From the NCBI RefSeq assembly GCF_001592365.1, contig NZ_BCWU01000012.1, positions 79,896-143,895 of the forward strand: a DNA stretch of 64,000 nucleotides, given 5' to 3'. A program made the position numbers and the translations under genes. The notes under the pieces are model-generated. The model was not told the origin of the DNA, did no database searches, and saw only the letters and a list, made by a program, of their open reading frames with translations. The DNA is from Gordonia hydrophobica NBRC 16057. GTDB lineage: Bacteria > Actinomycetota > Actinomycetes > Mycobacteriales > Mycobacteriaceae. How positions within the stretch are numbered: the first letter of the stretch is position 1; each line of letters starts with the position of its first letter. Of this stretch, positions 42,795-53,219 are shown piece by piece.

Positions 42795-44744
42795 ATGGCT
42801 CAGGACCAAACGATCCAGGCACTCAGTCAAGAGACGCGGACCTTCGCACCGCCCCCTGAGTTCGCCGCCAATGCCAACGTCACCGCCGAGGCCTACGACC
42901 GCGCCGACGCCGACCGCCTCGGCTTCTGGGCCGACGCCGCCAAGCGGATCACCTGGGCCGAGCCGTTCACCGAGGTGCTCGACTGGTCGGGCGCCCCGCA
43001 CTCCAAGTGGTTCGTCGGCGGCAAGCTGAACGTCGCCTACAACTGCGTCGACCGCCACGTCGAGAACGGGCTCGGCGACCGCGTCGCCTACTACTTCGAG
43101 GGCGAGGGCGGCGACACCCGCACCATCACCTACCAGAACCTGCAGGACGAGGTCAGCAAGGCCGCGAACGCACTCATCGAACTCGGCGTCAAGACAGGCG
43201 ACCGCGTCGCCATCTACATGCCGATGATCCCGGAGACGGTGTTCGCGATGCTGGCGTGCGCCCGGATCGGCGCACCGCACACGGTGATCTTCGGCGGCTT
43301 CTCCGCCCGCGCCATCGCCGACCGCGTGCAGGACTGCGGCGTCGAGGTCGTCATCACCGCCGACGGCGGTTACCGCCGCGGCAAGCCGTCGCCCCTGAAG
43401 GCCGTCGTCGACGAAGCCATGGAGTCGTGCCCCGACGTGCGGACCGTGCTGGTGGTCAAGCGCACCGGTCAGGACGTGGACTGGACCGACGGCCGCGATC
43501 TGTGGTGGTCGGACGTCGTCGACCGCCAGTCCGCGCAGCACACTCCGGAGGCCTTCGACGCCGAGCACCCGCTGTACGTCATGTACTCGTCGGGCACCAC
43601 CGGCAAGCCGAAGGGAATCCTCCACTCGACGGGCGGTTACCTGGTCGGCACGTCGTACACCCACTGGGCCGTCTTCGACATCAAGCCGGAGACCGACGTC
43701 TACTGGACGGCTGCCGACATCGGCTGGGTGACCGGCCACTCGTACATCGTCTACGGCCCGCTCTCGAATGCGACGACGTCGATCATGTACGAGGGCACCC
43801 CGGACACGCCGCATCAGGGCCGCTGGTGGGAGATCATCCAGAAGTACAAGGCCACCATCCTCTACTGCGCGCCCACCGCGATCCGCACGTTCATGAAGTG
43901 GGGTCGGCAGATCCCCGCCGAGTACGACCTCTCGTCGCTCCGCCTGATCGGATCGGTCGGCGAGCCGATCAACCCCGAAGCCTGGATCTGGTACCGCGAG
44001 CACATCGGCGGCAACCGCACGCCGGTGGTCGACACATGGTGGCAGACCGAGAACGGCCAGATCCTGATCAGCCCGCTGCCGGGCGTCACCGAGACCAAGC
44101 CGGGCGCCGCCATGCGTGCACTGCCCGGCATCGTCGCCGACGTCTTCAACGACGAAGGCAAGCCCGTCGGCAACGGGGAGGGCGGCTACCTGGTCATCAA
44201 GGAGCCGTGGCCAGGCATGCTGCGCACGCTGTGGGGCGACGACGACCGCTTCCAGCGCACGTACTGGGACAACTACCCGGGCGTCTACTTCGCCGGTGAC
44301 GGCGCCAAGCGCGACCAGGACGGCGACATCTGGGTCATCGGCCGCGTCGACGACGTCATGAACGTCTCCGGCCACCGCATGTCGACCACGGAGATCGAGT
44401 CGGCACTGGTCTCGCACGACGCCGTCGCCGAAGCCGCCGTCGTGGGTGCTGCCGACGAGACCACCGGCCAGTCGATCGAGGCGTTCGTCATCCTGCGCGA
44501 GAGCGCACACGGAGGCGGCCAGGACATCGTCGACGAACTCCGCAAGCACGTGCGCGCGGAGATCGGCGCCATCGCGAGCCCCCGATCGATCATGCTGGTG
44601 GACGAACTCCCGAAGACCCGGTCCGGCAAGATCATGCGCCGTCTGCTCCGCGACATCGCCGAGAACCGCGAGCCCGGCGACTCCACGACCCTCGCCGACT
44701 CGTCGGTGGTCGCACAGATTCAGCGGGAGGTGTCCGGCTCGTAA
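42795..44744 (+). CDS. acs: Acetyl-CoA synthetase (AMP-forming)
   Basis: 649 residues, full family length; ATG 42795 with AGAGGAG 10 bases upstream. Motifs: YSSGTTGKPKGILHSTGGYL (P-loop), WTAADIGWVTGHSYIVYGPL (Acs-specific), DTWWQTENGQ, TYW...YFAGDGAKRDQDGDIWVIGRVDDVMNVSGHRMSTTEIES, and PKTRSGK with K612, the catalytic lysine that is controlled by acetylation in this family. It converts acetate, ATP and CoA to acetyl-CoA. It is monocistronic, convergent with the LysR gene. Confidence 0.97.
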   Translation: MAQDQTIQALSQETRTFAPPPEFAANANVTAEAYDRADADRLGFWADAAKRITWAEPFTEVLDWSGAPHSKWFVGGKLNVAYNCVDRHVENGLGDRVAYYFEGEGGDTRTITYQNLQDEVSKAANALIELGVKTGDRVAIYMPMIPETVFAMLACARIGAPHTVIFGGFSARAIADRVQDCGVEVVITADGGYRRGKPSPLKAVVDEAMESCPDVRTVLVVKRTGQDVDWTDGRDLWWSDVVDRQSAQHTPEAFDAEHPLYVMYSSGTTGKPKGILHSTGGYLVGTSYTHWAVFDIKPETDVYWTAADIGWVTGHSYIVYGPLSNATTSIMYEGTPDTPHQGRWWEIIQKYKATILYCAPTAIRTFMKWGRQIPAEYDLSSLRLIGSVGEPINPEAWIWYREHIGGNRTPVVDTWWQTENGQILISPLPGVTETKPGAAMRALPGIVADVFNDEGKPVGNGEGGYLVIKEPWPGMLRTLWGDDDRFQRTYWDNYPGVYFAGDGAKRDQDGDIWVIGRVDDVMNVSGHRMSTTEIESALVSHDAVAEAAVVGAADETTGQSIEAFVILRESAHGGGQDIVDELRKHVRAEIGAIASPRSIMLVDELPKTRSGKIMRRLLRDIAENREPGDSTTLADSSVVAQIQREVSGS

Positions 44745-44766
44745 ATGAATCCCGTGGGCGCCGACT

Positions 44767-44787
44767 TCTCGGCAGAATCGGCCGAGA
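44767..44787. terminator. Hairpin between acs and the LysR gene
   Basis: TCTCGGC (44767-44773) pairs with GCCGAGA (44781-44787) over a 7-base loop, followed by GC-rich then AT-rich sequence (TGATTTATTTACG). It lies between convergent genes and is a plausible terminator for acs. Confidence 0.55.
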
Positions 44788-44829
44788 TCGGCTCCATCGG
44801 TGATTTATTTACGTGCAGCACGGCCGCAT

Positions 44830-45729
44830 TCAGTCGGCGTAGGAGCTGACCTCCGCGAGCACGGCGCGGAGCGCCGGATCGGCTTCGCTGCTGGCACGCC
44901 ACACCGTGTGCACCTCCCGACGTGGTGCGTCGTGCAGTTCACGCAACACCACCCCGTCGGGAACTCGCGGCCGCGCCAGCCGGGGAATCAGCGCGACCAC
45001 CTGATCGGCGGCGACCAGCGCCATCTGGGTCCCGAAGTCGTCGACCGAGTGCACGACGTCGGGTTGCTGGTCGGCCGCCGCGAACAACCGCTCGAACCAC
45101 CGGTGGCAGACCGTGCCCTCCGGACTGGTGACCCACTGGCAGTCACGCAGATCGGAGCGGCGGATGGGACTGCCGAGCGCCGCGAGCGGATGACCGACCG
45201 GAAGGGCGAGGTCGCCGATGTCGGTGTGCAGGTGCGCGCGTTGCAGGCCCGGCGGCACAGGCACCGTGACACCGTCAGCGTCGTGAACCATGGCGAGATC
45301 GGCGTTCCCGGACTCCACCGCGTAGACCGCAGGCACCGGATCCAGCTCGACCACCTCGGCGCGCACTTCGGGGAACCGCCGTCGCACGTGCCCCAGCGCG
45401 GGGGCGACGATGCCACGGACACCGGTCGAGAACGCTGCGATTCGCACCACACCTCGCGGTGATCCGGCGTCCACCGACCGGGCGGCAGCCACCGACTTCT
45501 CCAGGGCGTTGAGGACTTCGGGCGCCGTCGCGACGAGCGCTTGACCGGCGGGCGTCAGCACCACGCGACGTCCCGCCGGCGCCACCAGACGCACTCCGAC
45601 CTGCGCTTCCAGTCGTTTGATCTGCTGCGAGACGGCCGACGGCGTGAACCCGAGTTCCTCGGCGGCCCGCGCCATGGTTCCCAAATCAGCGATCGCCCGT
45701 AACGAACGCAGCGCACCGACATCAATCAT
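44830..45729 (-). CDS. LysR-family transcriptional regulator
   Basis: 299 residues, ATG start. N-terminal LysR HTH: LRAIADLGTMARAAEELGFTPSAVSQQIKRLEAQVGVRLVAPAGRRVVLTPAG. The C-terminal substrate-binding domain (about 90-290) has PRGVVRIAAFSTGVRGIVAPALGHVRRRFPEVRAEVVE. It is divergent from the DapA-like gene with 73 bases between, the standard LysR arrangement, so it most likely regulates that gene and itself. The effector is unknown. Confidence 0.92.
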   Translation of the reverse strand: MIDVGALRSLRAIADLGTMARAAEELGFTPSAVSQQIKRLEAQVGVRLVAPAGRRVVLTPAGQALVATAPEVLNALEKSVAAARSVDAGSPRGVVRIAAFSTGVRGIVAPALGHVRRRFPEVRAEVVELDPVPAVYAVESGNADLAMVHDADGVTVPVPPGLQRAHLHTDIGDLALPVGHPLAALGSPIRRSDLRDCQWVTSPEGTVCHRWFERLFAAADQQPDVVHSVDDFGTQMALVAADQVVALIPRLARPRVPDGVVLRELHDAPRREVHTVWRASSEADPALRAVLAEVSSYAD

Positions 45730-45802
45730 GAAGCACTCCTAACCATTACTCACGATAACTGCTCGCTTGTGGTGAACGGTGGGGCGCGGCGACGATGGAC
45801 GC

Positions 45803-46732
45803 ATGACTTCGCCTCACCTGTCCGCACGCGCGATCTTCGGTCGCAACCTCGTCGCGATGCCGACTCCCATGACCCCCGACGGCTCCCTCGATGAACCAGG
45901 AATCGTCGCCGTGGCGAAGCATCTGGTGGATGCGGGCTGCGACGGCATCGTCGTCGCGGGCACGACCGGCGAGGCACCCACGCTCGACACCGCCGAACTG
46001 GTCCGACTGTTGACTCTGGTGCGCGAGGGCGCCGGTCCGGAGACCACACTGGTGGTGGGCGTCGGCACCAATCACACCGCCAAGAGCGTGCGGACCGCGC
46101 AGACCATCGCGGCGGCCGGCGCCGACGGCCTGCTGGTCGTGACGCCGTACTACTCGAAGCCGTCGCAGGCCGGGGTCATCGCGCACTGCGTCGCGATCGC
46201 CGACGCGACCGAACTGCCGGTGATGCTCTACGACATCCCGGGTCGCACCGGACTCCCGTTGGCCCGCACGACCATCGTCGAGCTCGCCGCCCACCCGAGG
46301 ATCGCCGCGGTCAAGGATGCGAAGGGCGATCTGTTCGAGGCCATGTCGGTGATGGCCGAGACCGGCGTCGACTACTACTGCGGAATCGACGAGCTGAATC
46401 TCCCGTACCTGGCCGCGGGCGCGTCCGGGCTGGTGAGCGTCGTCGGTGCCGTCGCCGCTGACCGCCATCTGGCGCTGATCGACGCGGTCGACGCCGGCGA
46501 TCTGGTGACCGCCCGCGCGATCAACGACGCCGTCCGCCCGCTGACCGCGGCGCTGATGAAGACCGCGCCGGGCGTGGTGACGGCGAAGTCCGCGCTCCGC
46601 GAGGTCGGCGTGATCGAGCATGCCGCCGTCCGCGCACCGCTTCTGGAGGCGACCGACGCCGAGGTCGCGGTGATCCGCGACGCCCTGGTGAATGACGGCC
46701 GGCCGGTGCGGGATCAGCTGCTCGCGGTGTAG
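45803..46732 (+). CDS. DapA/DHDPS-family aldolase (4-hydroxy-tetrahydrodipicolinate synthase-like)
   Basis: 309 residues from ATG 45803. (beta/alpha)8-barrel with GTTGEAPTL (54-58 pyruvate carboxylate loop), VVTPYYSKPSQAG, catalytic Y143 in LYDIPGRTG and Schiff-base K171 in AAVKDAKGD. The match to DapA is strong, including the YY pair, so it may be the lysine/diaminopimelate enzyme. However, the divergent LysR gene and absence of dapB leave a catabolic aldolase of the same family possible. I therefore give no gene symbol. Length equals that of the family. Confidence 0.88.
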   Translation: MTSPHLSARAIFGRNLVAMPTPMTPDGSLDEPGIVAVAKHLVDAGCDGIVVAGTTGEAPTLDTAELVRLLTLVREGAGPETTLVVGVGTNHTAKSVRTAQTIAAAGADGLLVVTPYYSKPSQAGVIAHCVAIADATELPVMLYDIPGRTGLPLARTTIVELAAHPRIAAVKDAKGDLFEAMSVMAETGVDYYCGIDELNLPYLAAGASGLVSVVGAVAADRHLALIDAVDAGDLVTARAINDAVRPLTAALMKTAPGVVTAKSALREVGVIEHAAVRAPLLEATDAEVAVIRDALVNDGRPVRDQLLAV

Positions 46733-46741
46733 CGATTACCG

Positions 46742-46791
46742 AAGTGGGCGTTGCCCGTCGCCTTACACCCGGTTATTCAACAAGTGGGCGT
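46742..46791. promoter_or_regulatory. Two direct repeats AAGTGGGCGT upstream of fic
   Basis: AAGTGGGCGT occurs at 46742-46751 and 46782-46791, start to start 40 bases, in the short gap between the DapA-like stop and the Fic start (46803). The second copy lies 11 bases before the ATG. It is a likely operator pair, for example for autoregulation. Confidence 0.5.
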
Positions 46792-46802
46792 ATCCTCACG
46801 CT

Positions 46803-47987
46803 ATGTCATCAGATCCGAATACCGGTTGGCCAGCCGTCACCGATGAGGCCACACCGTGGACTCCGTCGGAGTTCGGCACTCGCCGCGACCGCGGATTCGG
46901 CGACTACCGCTCCACAGTCACGCCGACCATCGCGGACGAACAACCCCGAATCCCCGTTCCCCTGGCAGCGCTCCTTGATGAGGCATCGGCGACGATCGTG
47001 CGTTTCGACGCTGAAATGGGAGGCGAGATCGCCCCTTTCAGTGCTGTCCTCCTCCGCACAGAATCCGCGTCGTCGTCTGAGATAGAGCAGGTGACTGCGT
47101 CGGCCAAAGCCATCGCACTCGCTGAACTCGGCGACCGAAGCCGTCGAAACGCAACGGAGATCGTCGGCAACACTCGAGCGATGCAGGCGGCCGTCGAGCT
47201 GTCCGACCGTCTCGACGCCGACACGATCCTCGCTATGCATCACGCCCTCCTGGGCGACAACAATCCTCAAGTACCAGGGGGCCGGTGGCGTGAGGAACCC
47301 GTGTGGATCGGTGGGCGCACGCCGCATTCCGCCCAGTTCGTCCCACCGCAGGATCACCGAGTCCTGCCTGCCATCAGCGATCTCATTGCCTTCATCAGTC
47401 GTGATGACGTCCCGGTGCTCCTCCAAGCCGCTGTCGCCCATGCACAGTTCGAAACCATCCACCCGTTCCCAGACGGCAACGGGCGGACCGGTCGCGCACT
47501 GGTCCACGCGCTCCTGCGCGGTAAGGGCTTGACGAGGAACATCACCGTCCCGATCTCCGCAGGGCTGCTCACTGATCCCGACGGCTACTTCGATGCCCTG
47601 ACCGCGTACCGGTCCGGCGACTTGCGACCGATCTGTCAAGCATTTGCCGAGGCGACATTCGACGCCGTCGCCAACGGCCGACGACTGGTCGAAGATATCC
47701 GCTCGATCCGCGGACGGTGGGCCGACACCCACCCGGCTCGCCGTGCCTCGGCGAGCGACAAGATCCTCGCCGCGCTTGCGCGCCAACCGGTCATCGATGC
47801 AGCATTCGCGCGACGCGATCTCGGAATCAGCGGATCTGCTGCACGGCGAGCCCTCGCCGATCTCGAGTCGGCCGGAATCGTCACCGAGTTCAGTGGCATG
47901 AAGCGGAACAGGTGCTGGCGATCCGACGAGATCCTCGAGGCCCTCGACGGTTTTGCTACCCGGGCAGGGCGTCGCGGACTGCCCTGA
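46803..47987 (+). CDS. Fic-domain protein (AMPylase/nucleotidyltransferase) with C-terminal winged helix
   Basis: 394 residues from ATG 46803. The N-terminal region resembles Fic_N and carries a candidate inhibitory helix S91-S-E-I-E95, but the residue after Glu is Q96, where (S/T)xxxE(G/N) is the usual pattern. The catalytic Fic motif is intact: H220-PFPDGNGRTGR231. The last 80 residues form a winged-helix HTH (SDKILAALARQPVIDAAFARRDLGISGSAARRALADLESAGIVTEF). This SoFic-like architecture transfers AMP to a protein hydroxyl, often its own, and the HTH may bind its promoter, where two direct repeats lie. No separate antitoxin gene is adjacent. Its promoter region is more AT-rich than the neighbours. 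Confidence 0.92.
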   Translation: MSSDPNTGWPAVTDEATPWTPSEFGTRRDRGFGDYRSTVTPTIADEQPRIPVPLAALLDEASATIVRFDAEMGGEIAPFSAVLLRTESASSSEIEQVTASAKAIALAELGDRSRRNATEIVGNTRAMQAAVELSDRLDADTILAMHHALLGDNNPQVPGGRWREEPVWIGGRTPHSAQFVPPQDHRVLPAISDLIAFISRDDVPVLLQAAVAHAQFETIHPFPDGNGRTGRALVHALLRGKGLTRNITVPISAGLLTDPDGYFDALTAYRSGDLRPICQAFAEATFDAVANGRRLVEDIRSIRGRWADTHPARRASASDKILAALARQPVIDAAFARRDLGISGSAARRALADLESAGIVTEFSGMKRNRCWRSDEILEALDGFATRAGRRGLP

Positions 47988-47990
47988 CCC

Positions 47991-48875
47991 TCACTCTGGC
48001 CGGTTCCCCGCCGCATACGCACCCGGCGACATTCCGATCGTCGCGGTGAAGTGTCGGGTCAGGTGGGCCTGGTCGGCGTAGCCGAGATCGGCGGCGAGAC
48101 CAGCCCAGTCGGGGTCCTGACCGTCGCGCACACGCTCGGCGGCCTCGATCAGTCGGAATCTGCGGATGACCCACGTCGGTGAGACGCCCGCGCAGGAGAG
48201 GAACATCCGCTGCAGCGTTCGCGGCGTGATCCCGCCGAGGCGCGCGAGTTGATCGACGGTGCGGATGGACCGGTCGTGCTCGGCCGCCGCAGCGACAGCA
48301 GCGACCTCGCGAGCACGCTCGATCCGGGCCGACGGCCGGACCGCCAGCAGCCGCACCAACTCGTGCGCGATCGGTCCCCTGCGATCGGCGCCGAACGGAG
48401 CGTCGGCCACGCGGACGGAGAGTGCAGCGTCGTCGACCGCGAGGATCTGCGACAGCGGCAGGTGCGTGTTGTTGAGTGCGTGGACGTCGTCGACCCAGGC
48501 GCCGAACCCGCCGGTGGTGGTCTTGGCGGCGAAGTTCCATCCACGCCCGGACAGAGTCCGAACGGTGACGTCGGTGGTGACGCCGTTCAGCATCGCAGCG
48601 AGCGGATACGGACCGGGCGGCGGCGCATTGCCGGGCGGCGGGGCAAGCCCCACGCTCACGTTGACCGCGGGCGACGACAGGACCCGCTGCCGATGCTGCT
48701 CACCCGCGGGAAGGTCCCAGCGCACCGACCAGAACCACTCGACGAGCCCGTCGAGTTCCGGCGGCGCCGGATAGCGATCGAAGTCGACCACCGCGAACAT
48801 CCGTCCCGGCGCGAGGATGCCGCGCGTGTACTCGTCGACGTCCAGCTGCGGCCGCACTTCGTCGTCCTCGGTCAC
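47991..48875 (-). CDS. AraC-family transcriptional regulator
   Basis: 294 residues from GTG 48873-48875. A longer frame to 49001 exists but its extra codons are translated from the palindromic element at 48904-48978, so I reject it. N-terminal AraC_E_bind/DUF6597-like half (LVEWFWSVRWDLPAGEQHRQRVLSSPAVNVSVG); C-terminal double HTH (SIRTVDQLARLGGITPRTLQRMFLSCAGVSPTWVIRRFRLIEAAER...WAGLAADLGYADQAHLTRHFTATIGMSPGAY). The target is unknown; it is convergent with fic (3 bases apart) and divergent from the isomerase-like gene. Confidence 0.9.
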   Translation of the reverse strand: MTEDDEVRPQLDVDEYTRGILAPGRMFAVVDFDRYPAPPELDGLVEWFWSVRWDLPAGEQHRQRVLSSPAVNVSVGLAPPPGNAPPPGPYPLAAMLNGVTTDVTVRTLSGRGWNFAAKTTTGGFGAWVDDVHALNNTHLPLSQILAVDDAALSVRVADAPFGADRRGPIAHELVRLLAVRPSARIERAREVAAVAAAAEHDRSIRTVDQLARLGGITPRTLQRMFLSCAGVSPTWVIRRFRLIEAAERVRDGQDPDWAGLAADLGYADQAHLTRHFTATIGMSPGAYAAGNRPE

Positions 48876-48903
48876 TGTTCCGATCGTAGTGGCGGCGCTA
48901 CTG

Positions 48904-48978
48904 CCAGAATCTGTCTTGTGACGCCCCTCCGCTGGAACATTGCCGTCGAAGGCGCCTGAGAGAACAGATTTTGGCGCT
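48904..48978. repeat. Palindromic miniature element, copy C (inverted)
   Basis: About 75 bp with the core in reverse orientation (CCTCCGCTGGAACATTGCC, 48926-48944) and ends GCCAGAATCTGT and ACAGATTTTGGC. GGCGCTA occurs on both sides (48894-48900 and 48973-48979) and may be a target-site duplication or part of the element. It lies in the AraC upstream region, where it fused extra codons to that gene's open frame. Confidence 0.8.
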
Positions 48979-49052
48979 ATGCCGAGATAGTCGCCCGCCA
49001 TCTGTCGCGAATATTCAAGAGCAGACCGGGTCTGCGGCCATACCGTCGAAGC

Positions 49053-49610
49053 ATGGAAACTTCAGCATCTCTCCTCCGCGTCCTCGACCAGCTCGCCCAC
49101 CTCCTCGACGATGCCGCCGACACCTCGCCCACCGCGACGACTCCCTGCACCGAGTACGACTTCCAGACGCTGCGCGGCCACGTCGTCGGCTGGCTGACCG
49201 CGTTCACCGACGGTTACGCCGCCGACGACCACACCTGCTCCGACCCGGCGGCGGTCACCGTCGAGGGAAGTGGCGCCGACCAGGTGCGACGCAACGCCGC
49301 CCGGCTTACCGAACTGCTTCCGGCAGCGCTCGCGAACCCGCTGAAGATCGGCGACGCCGGCATGCCCGGCGACATGGCCGCGTCGATGATCCTGTGGGAG
49401 TACCAGGTCCACGGCTGGGACCTGGCGCAGGCCGCGGGACTGCCGTGGTCGCCCGACGAGGACGGGCTCGAAGCGTCACTCGCCTTTGCGCCGAACATGC
49501 TGACGCCGGACTTCCAGGGCGAAGGCAAGTCGTTCGGCCCGGCGGTGGCCGTGCCGGCAGACGCACCGGCGATGGATCGGTTGGCCGGGTTGTCGGGGCG
49601 GAAGGTCTAG
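49053..49610 (+). CDS. TIGR03086-type mycothiol-dependent maleylpyruvate isomerase-like protein
   Basis: 185 residues, ATG start. The N-terminal DinB/MDMPI four-helix pattern is clear ([49 protein letters not shown]...) with the C-terminal motif [23 protein letters not shown]. His and Glu/Asp residues in HVVGW and EYQVHGWD would be metal ligands by family analogy. Such proteins use mycothiol for detoxification or isomerisation. Substrate unknown. It overlaps the end of mfd by four bases, tail to tail. Confidence 0.87.
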   Translation: METSASLLRVLDQLAHLLDDAADTSPTATTPCTEYDFQTLRGHVVGWLTAFTDGYAADDHTCSDPAAVTVEGSGADQVRRNAARLTELLPAALANPLKIGDAGMPGDMAASMILWEYQVHGWDLAQAAGLPWSPDEDGLEASLAFAPNMLTPDFQGEGKSFGPAVAVPADAPAMDRLAGLSGRKV

Positions 49611-52600
49611 CCGACCGCGACCGCCTCCAGCGGCACGATCGTCTGCAGGAACGTGACCAGGTAGTCCACCAGTTCGGTGTCGCGGAGGCGTGCTGAGCCG
49701 ACGCCGCCGGTGCGCGGGATCGGGAGGGTCACCATGTGCGTCGCGGCGCGGTAGCTGCCCGAGGAGTACATGCGCGCCATCCGCACCTGCTGGCTGTCGA
49801 GAAGCAGCAGCGGCGCGATCCGCACCGACTGACCCGCCACACCGATCTCGGTGACCCCGCGCTCGCGGCAGCGCAGCCGCAGCCGGGCGATCGCCGCCAG
49901 CCGCTGCGTCTGCACCGGCGGCTCGCCGTAGCGGTCGACGAGCTCGGTCATCACCTCATCCACATCGTCGTCGCTGGTGGCGGACGCGAGCTTGCGGTAG
50001 GCCTCGAGACGGAGCCGATCCGCTTCGACGTACTCGACCGGAATGTGCGCGTCGACCGGGAGATCGATGCGGACTTCGAGATTCTCTTCGGTGGCGATCG
50101 GCTTGCCGTCAGCGGCGGCGCGATAGGCCTCGACGGCCTCGCCGACCAGCCGCACGTAGAGGTCGAAACCGACACCGGCGACGTGCCCGGACTGCTCGGC
50201 GCCGAGCACGTTGCCCGCCCCTCGCAACTCCAGGTCCTTGAGCGCCACCGCCATGCCCGCACCGAGCTCGTTGTTCTGCGCGATGGTCGCGAGACGGTCG
50301 TACGCCGTCTCGGTGAGCGGCTTGTCCGGGCTGTACAGCAGGTACGCGTACCCGCGCTCGCGACTACGACCCACACGGCCGCGGAGCTGGTGCAACTGGG
50401 ACAGTCCGAAGTTCTCGGCACGGTCGACGATCAGCGTGTTGGCGTTCGAGATGTCCAGACCGGTCTCGATGATCGTGGTGCAGACCAGTACGTCGTACTC
50501 GCGGTCCCAGAACCCCTGCACGGTGCGTTCGAGCTGTTCCTCGCCCATCTGGCCGTGTGCCACCACCACGCGCGCCTCCGGCACCATGTTCGCGATCTGC
50601 TTGGCGGTCTTGTCGATGGTCGACACCCGGTTGTGCACGTAGAACACCTGGCCGTCGCGCAGCAGCTCACGACGAATGGCGGCGGCGACCTGCTTCTCCT
50701 TGTAGCCGCCCACGTACGTCAGAACGGGATGTCGTTCCTCCGGCGGCGTCAGGATGGTCGACATCTCTCGGATGCCCGCCATGGACATCTCCAGGGTGCG
50801 CGGAATCGGCGTCGCCGACATGGTGAGGACGTCGACGTGCGTGCGGAGCGCCTTGATGTGTTCCTTGTGCTCGACGCCGAACCGCTGCTCCTCGTCGACG
50901 ATCACCAGCCCGAGATCCTTCCAGCGGATCCCGGTCTGCAGGAGCCGGTGGGTGCCGATGACGATGTCGACTTCGCCGGACGCCATCTGCGCGATGGTCT
51001 CCTTGGATTCGGCGGGATCGGTGAAGCGCGACAGTCCCCGCACGGTGACCGGAAAGCCCTCCATCCGCTCGGCGAAGGTCTGCAGATGCTGGCCCGCGAG
51101 GATGGTCGTGGGGACCAGGACTGCGACCTGCTTACCGTCCTGCACGGCCTTGAATGCGGCACGCACGGCGATCTCGGTCTTGCCGTAGCCCACGTCGCCG
51201 ACGACCACGCGGTCCATCGGGATCGGCTTCTCCATATCGGCCTTGACCTCGCCGATCACCGTCATCTGGTCGACGGTCTCGGTGTAGTCGAACGCGTCCT
51301 CCATCTCCCGCTGCCACGGGGTGTCGGTGCTGAACGCGAAGCCGGGCGCCGCATGCCGGGCGGCGTACAGCTGCACCAGCTCGCCGGCGATCTCGCGAAC
51401 CGCTTTGCGCGCCTTCTTCTTCGTGTTGGCCCAGTCCGAGCCGCCGAGCTTCGACAGGCTGGGCGATTCGCCGCCGACGTAGCGGGAGAGCTGGTCGAGC
51501 GAGTCCATCGGGACGTACAGGCGGTCGCCCGGCTGGCCGCGCTTGCCCGGCGCGTACTCGATCACGAGGTACTCGCGCCGCGCACCCGAGATGGTGCGCT
51601 CGATCATCTCGACGAACTTACCGATGCCGTGTTGATCGTGGACCACCATGTCGCCCGCCGTGAGGGCGAGCGGATCCACCTGATTACGCCGCTTGGCTGG
51701 GAGACGTCGACCGTCCTTGGCGCCGACGACGCGGGCACCCGTCACATCGGCCTCGGTGGCGATCACCAGTCCCGCGGACGGCAGCACCAGGCCGCGCCGC
51801 AGGGTGCCGTGGTAGACGCCGACGGCGCCGTCGGGCAGTTCCTCGCCCGGCTCCATCAGTCGCGCAGGCACTTCGGCTTCGCCGAGGCGGTCCACGAAAC
51901 GCGTCGCGGTGCCGCGGCCGGCGGCCACCAGCGCCGCCTTGCTCCCCGAGGCCACCTGCGCGTGCAGCGCGCGCATCAATTCGGCGAGCTCGCTCGGATC
52001 GCCGTGCGGGGCCGGTCCAGCCTGGAGGTCCAGTTCCAACTCGTCCCCCGAGCCGGTCGAGAGCGGACTCATGGTCCACCACGCCTTGCCGGATTCGAGT
52101 GTTTCACGTTGAACCACGTCGACGCCGCGATAGGCGCTGGCCGAGAGGTCGATCGACGGCTCACCTGCGGCGACGGGTGCGCTGGCGCCGAGCGCCGCGG
52201 CGTTCCACGAGGCTTCGAGGAATTCCTCACCGGTCCGCGCGAGGTCGACGGCGCGGGTCCGGACCTTCTCCGGATCCAGCACCAACACGCGCGTGCCCTC
52301 GGGCATCACCTCGGTGAGCATCTCCATCTGACCGTCCACCAGCGCCGGGATCAGCGCTTCCATCCCCTCGACGGGGATGCCTGCGGCCAGTTTCGCGAGC
52401 ATCTCACGCAGCGACTCGTCGGACGTGGACTCCGCGAGCAGTTCCGCGCGCTCACGGACCTGCGCGGTCAGCACCAGTTCACGGCACGGATGGATCTGCA
52501 CGACGGAGGTGTCGATCTCCGGCTGAGTGCGCTGGTCGGCGACGGAGAACGCCCGGATGTCGGTGATCTCGTCGCCCCAGAACTCCACGCGGACCGGATA

Positions 52601-53209
52601 GTCGGCCGTGGTCGGGAAGATGTCGAGGATACCGCCGCGGACGGCGAACTCGCCGCGGGTGCCGACCATGTCGACCCGCTCGTAGGCCATCTCGACGAAC
52701 TGCTCGATGAGACCGTCGAAATCGGCCTCCACCCCTTCTTGCAAGGTGACCGCACGCATCGCGCCGAGGCCGGGCGCCATCGGCTGTACCAGCGATCGGA
52801 CGGTCGCGACGACCACCCGCAGCGGCGCGACCGTCGGATCGGCGAGGCGACTGAGCACGGCCAGACGCGCGCCGACGGTGTCGGCGCTGGGCGAGAGTCG
52901 CTCGTGCGGAAGCGTCTCCCACGACGGGAACTGCGCGACCACCGGCGTCCCATTGGGCCCGGGTTCGAGGAACTCTGCCAGCTCGACGGTGAGGTCGTCG
53001 GCCTCACGACCGTTGGCGCTCACCACCAGAACCGGTGCCTCGGAGACGGCCGCGAGCTGCGCGACCACGAGGGGTCGCGCAGCATCGGGAGCCGTGATGT
53101 CCACCTGAGCCTGGCCGGCCTTCTCCCGGATCGCACCGAATGCGGCGTCGCCGAGAGCGAAGGAGGTCAGCCCGGACAGGGAGGGTCGCGGCACAGAAGG
53201 GTTCGACAC
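49607..53209 (-). CDS. mfd: Transcription-repair coupling factor Mfd
   Basis: 1200 residues from GTG 53207-53209; full length. Order: UvrB-like N-terminal module with partly degenerate ATPase sites; the RNA-polymerase interaction domain ([16 protein letters not shown]...[40 protein letters not shown]); SF2 motor with Walker [20 protein letters not shown] (about residue 672), DEEQRFGV box (about 770), [13 protein letters not shown] and a C-terminal TRCF domain ([30 protein letters not shown]). It removes stalled RNA polymerase and recruits UvrA. The upstream DyP gene ends 10 bases away, so mfd may be read through from that operon. In M. tuberculosis mfd is next to mazG; here they are separated by about 7 kb. 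Confidence 0.97.
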   Translation of the reverse strand: MSNPSVPRPSLSGLTSFALGDAAFGAIREKAGQAQVDITAPDAARPLVVAQLAAVSEAPVLVVSANGREADDLTVELAEFLEPGPNGTPVVAQFPSWETLPHERLSPSADTVGARLAVLSRLADPTVAPLRVVVATVRSLVQPMAPGLGAMRAVTLQEGVEADFDGLIEQFVEMAYERVDMVGTRGEFAVRGGILDIFPTTADYPVRVEFWGDEITDIRAFSVADQRTQPEIDTSVVQIHPCRELVLTAQVRERAELLAESTSDESLREMLAKLAAGIPVEGMEALIPALVDGQMEMLTEVMPEGTRVLVLDPEKVRTRAVDLARTGEEFLEASWNAAALGASAPVAAGEPSIDLSASAYRGVDVVQRETLESGKAWWTMSPLSTGSGDELELDLQAGPAPHGDPSELAELMRALHAQVASGSKAALVAAGRGTATRFVDRLGEAEVPARLMEPGEELPDGAVGVYHGTLRRGLVLPSAGLVIATEADVTGARVVGAKDGRRLPAKRRNQVDPLALTAGDMVVHDQHGIGKFVEMIERTISGARREYLVIEYAPGKRGQPGDRLYVPMDSLDQLSRYVGGESPSLSKLGGSDWANTKKKARKAVREIAGELVQLYAARHAAPGFAFSTDTPWQREMEDAFDYTETVDQMTVIGEVKADMEKPIPMDRVVVGDVGYGKTEIAVRAAFKAVQDGKQVAVLVPTTILAGQHLQTFAERMEGFPVTVRGLSRFTDPAESKETIAQMASGEVDIVIGTHRLLQTGIRWKDLGLVIVDEEQRFGVEHKEHIKALRTHVDVLTMSATPIPRTLEMSMAGIREMSTILTPPEERHPVLTYVGGYKEKQVAAAIRRELLRDGQVFYVHNRVSTIDKTAKQIANMVPEARVVVAHGQMGEEQLERTVQGFWDREYDVLVCTTIIETGLDISNANTLIVDRAENFGLSQLHQLRGRVGRSRERGYAYLLYSPDKPLTETAYDRLATIAQNNELGAGMAVALKDLELRGAGNVLGAEQSGHVAGVGFDLYVRLVGEAVEAYRAAADGKPIATEENLEVRIDLPVDAHIPVEYVEADRLRLEAYRKLASATSDDDVDEVMTELVDRYGEPPVQTQRLAAIARLRLRCRERGVTEIGVAGQSVRIAPLLLLDSQQVRMARMYSSGSYRAATHMVTLPIPRTGGVGSARLRDTELVDYLVTFLQTIVPLEAVAVG

Positions 53210-53219
53210 TGTTCAGAGT

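Noticed and set aside
48876..49001. N-terminal extension of the AraC regulator
   Set aside because: The extra codons come from the palindromic miniature element; the GTG at 48875 fits the family start.
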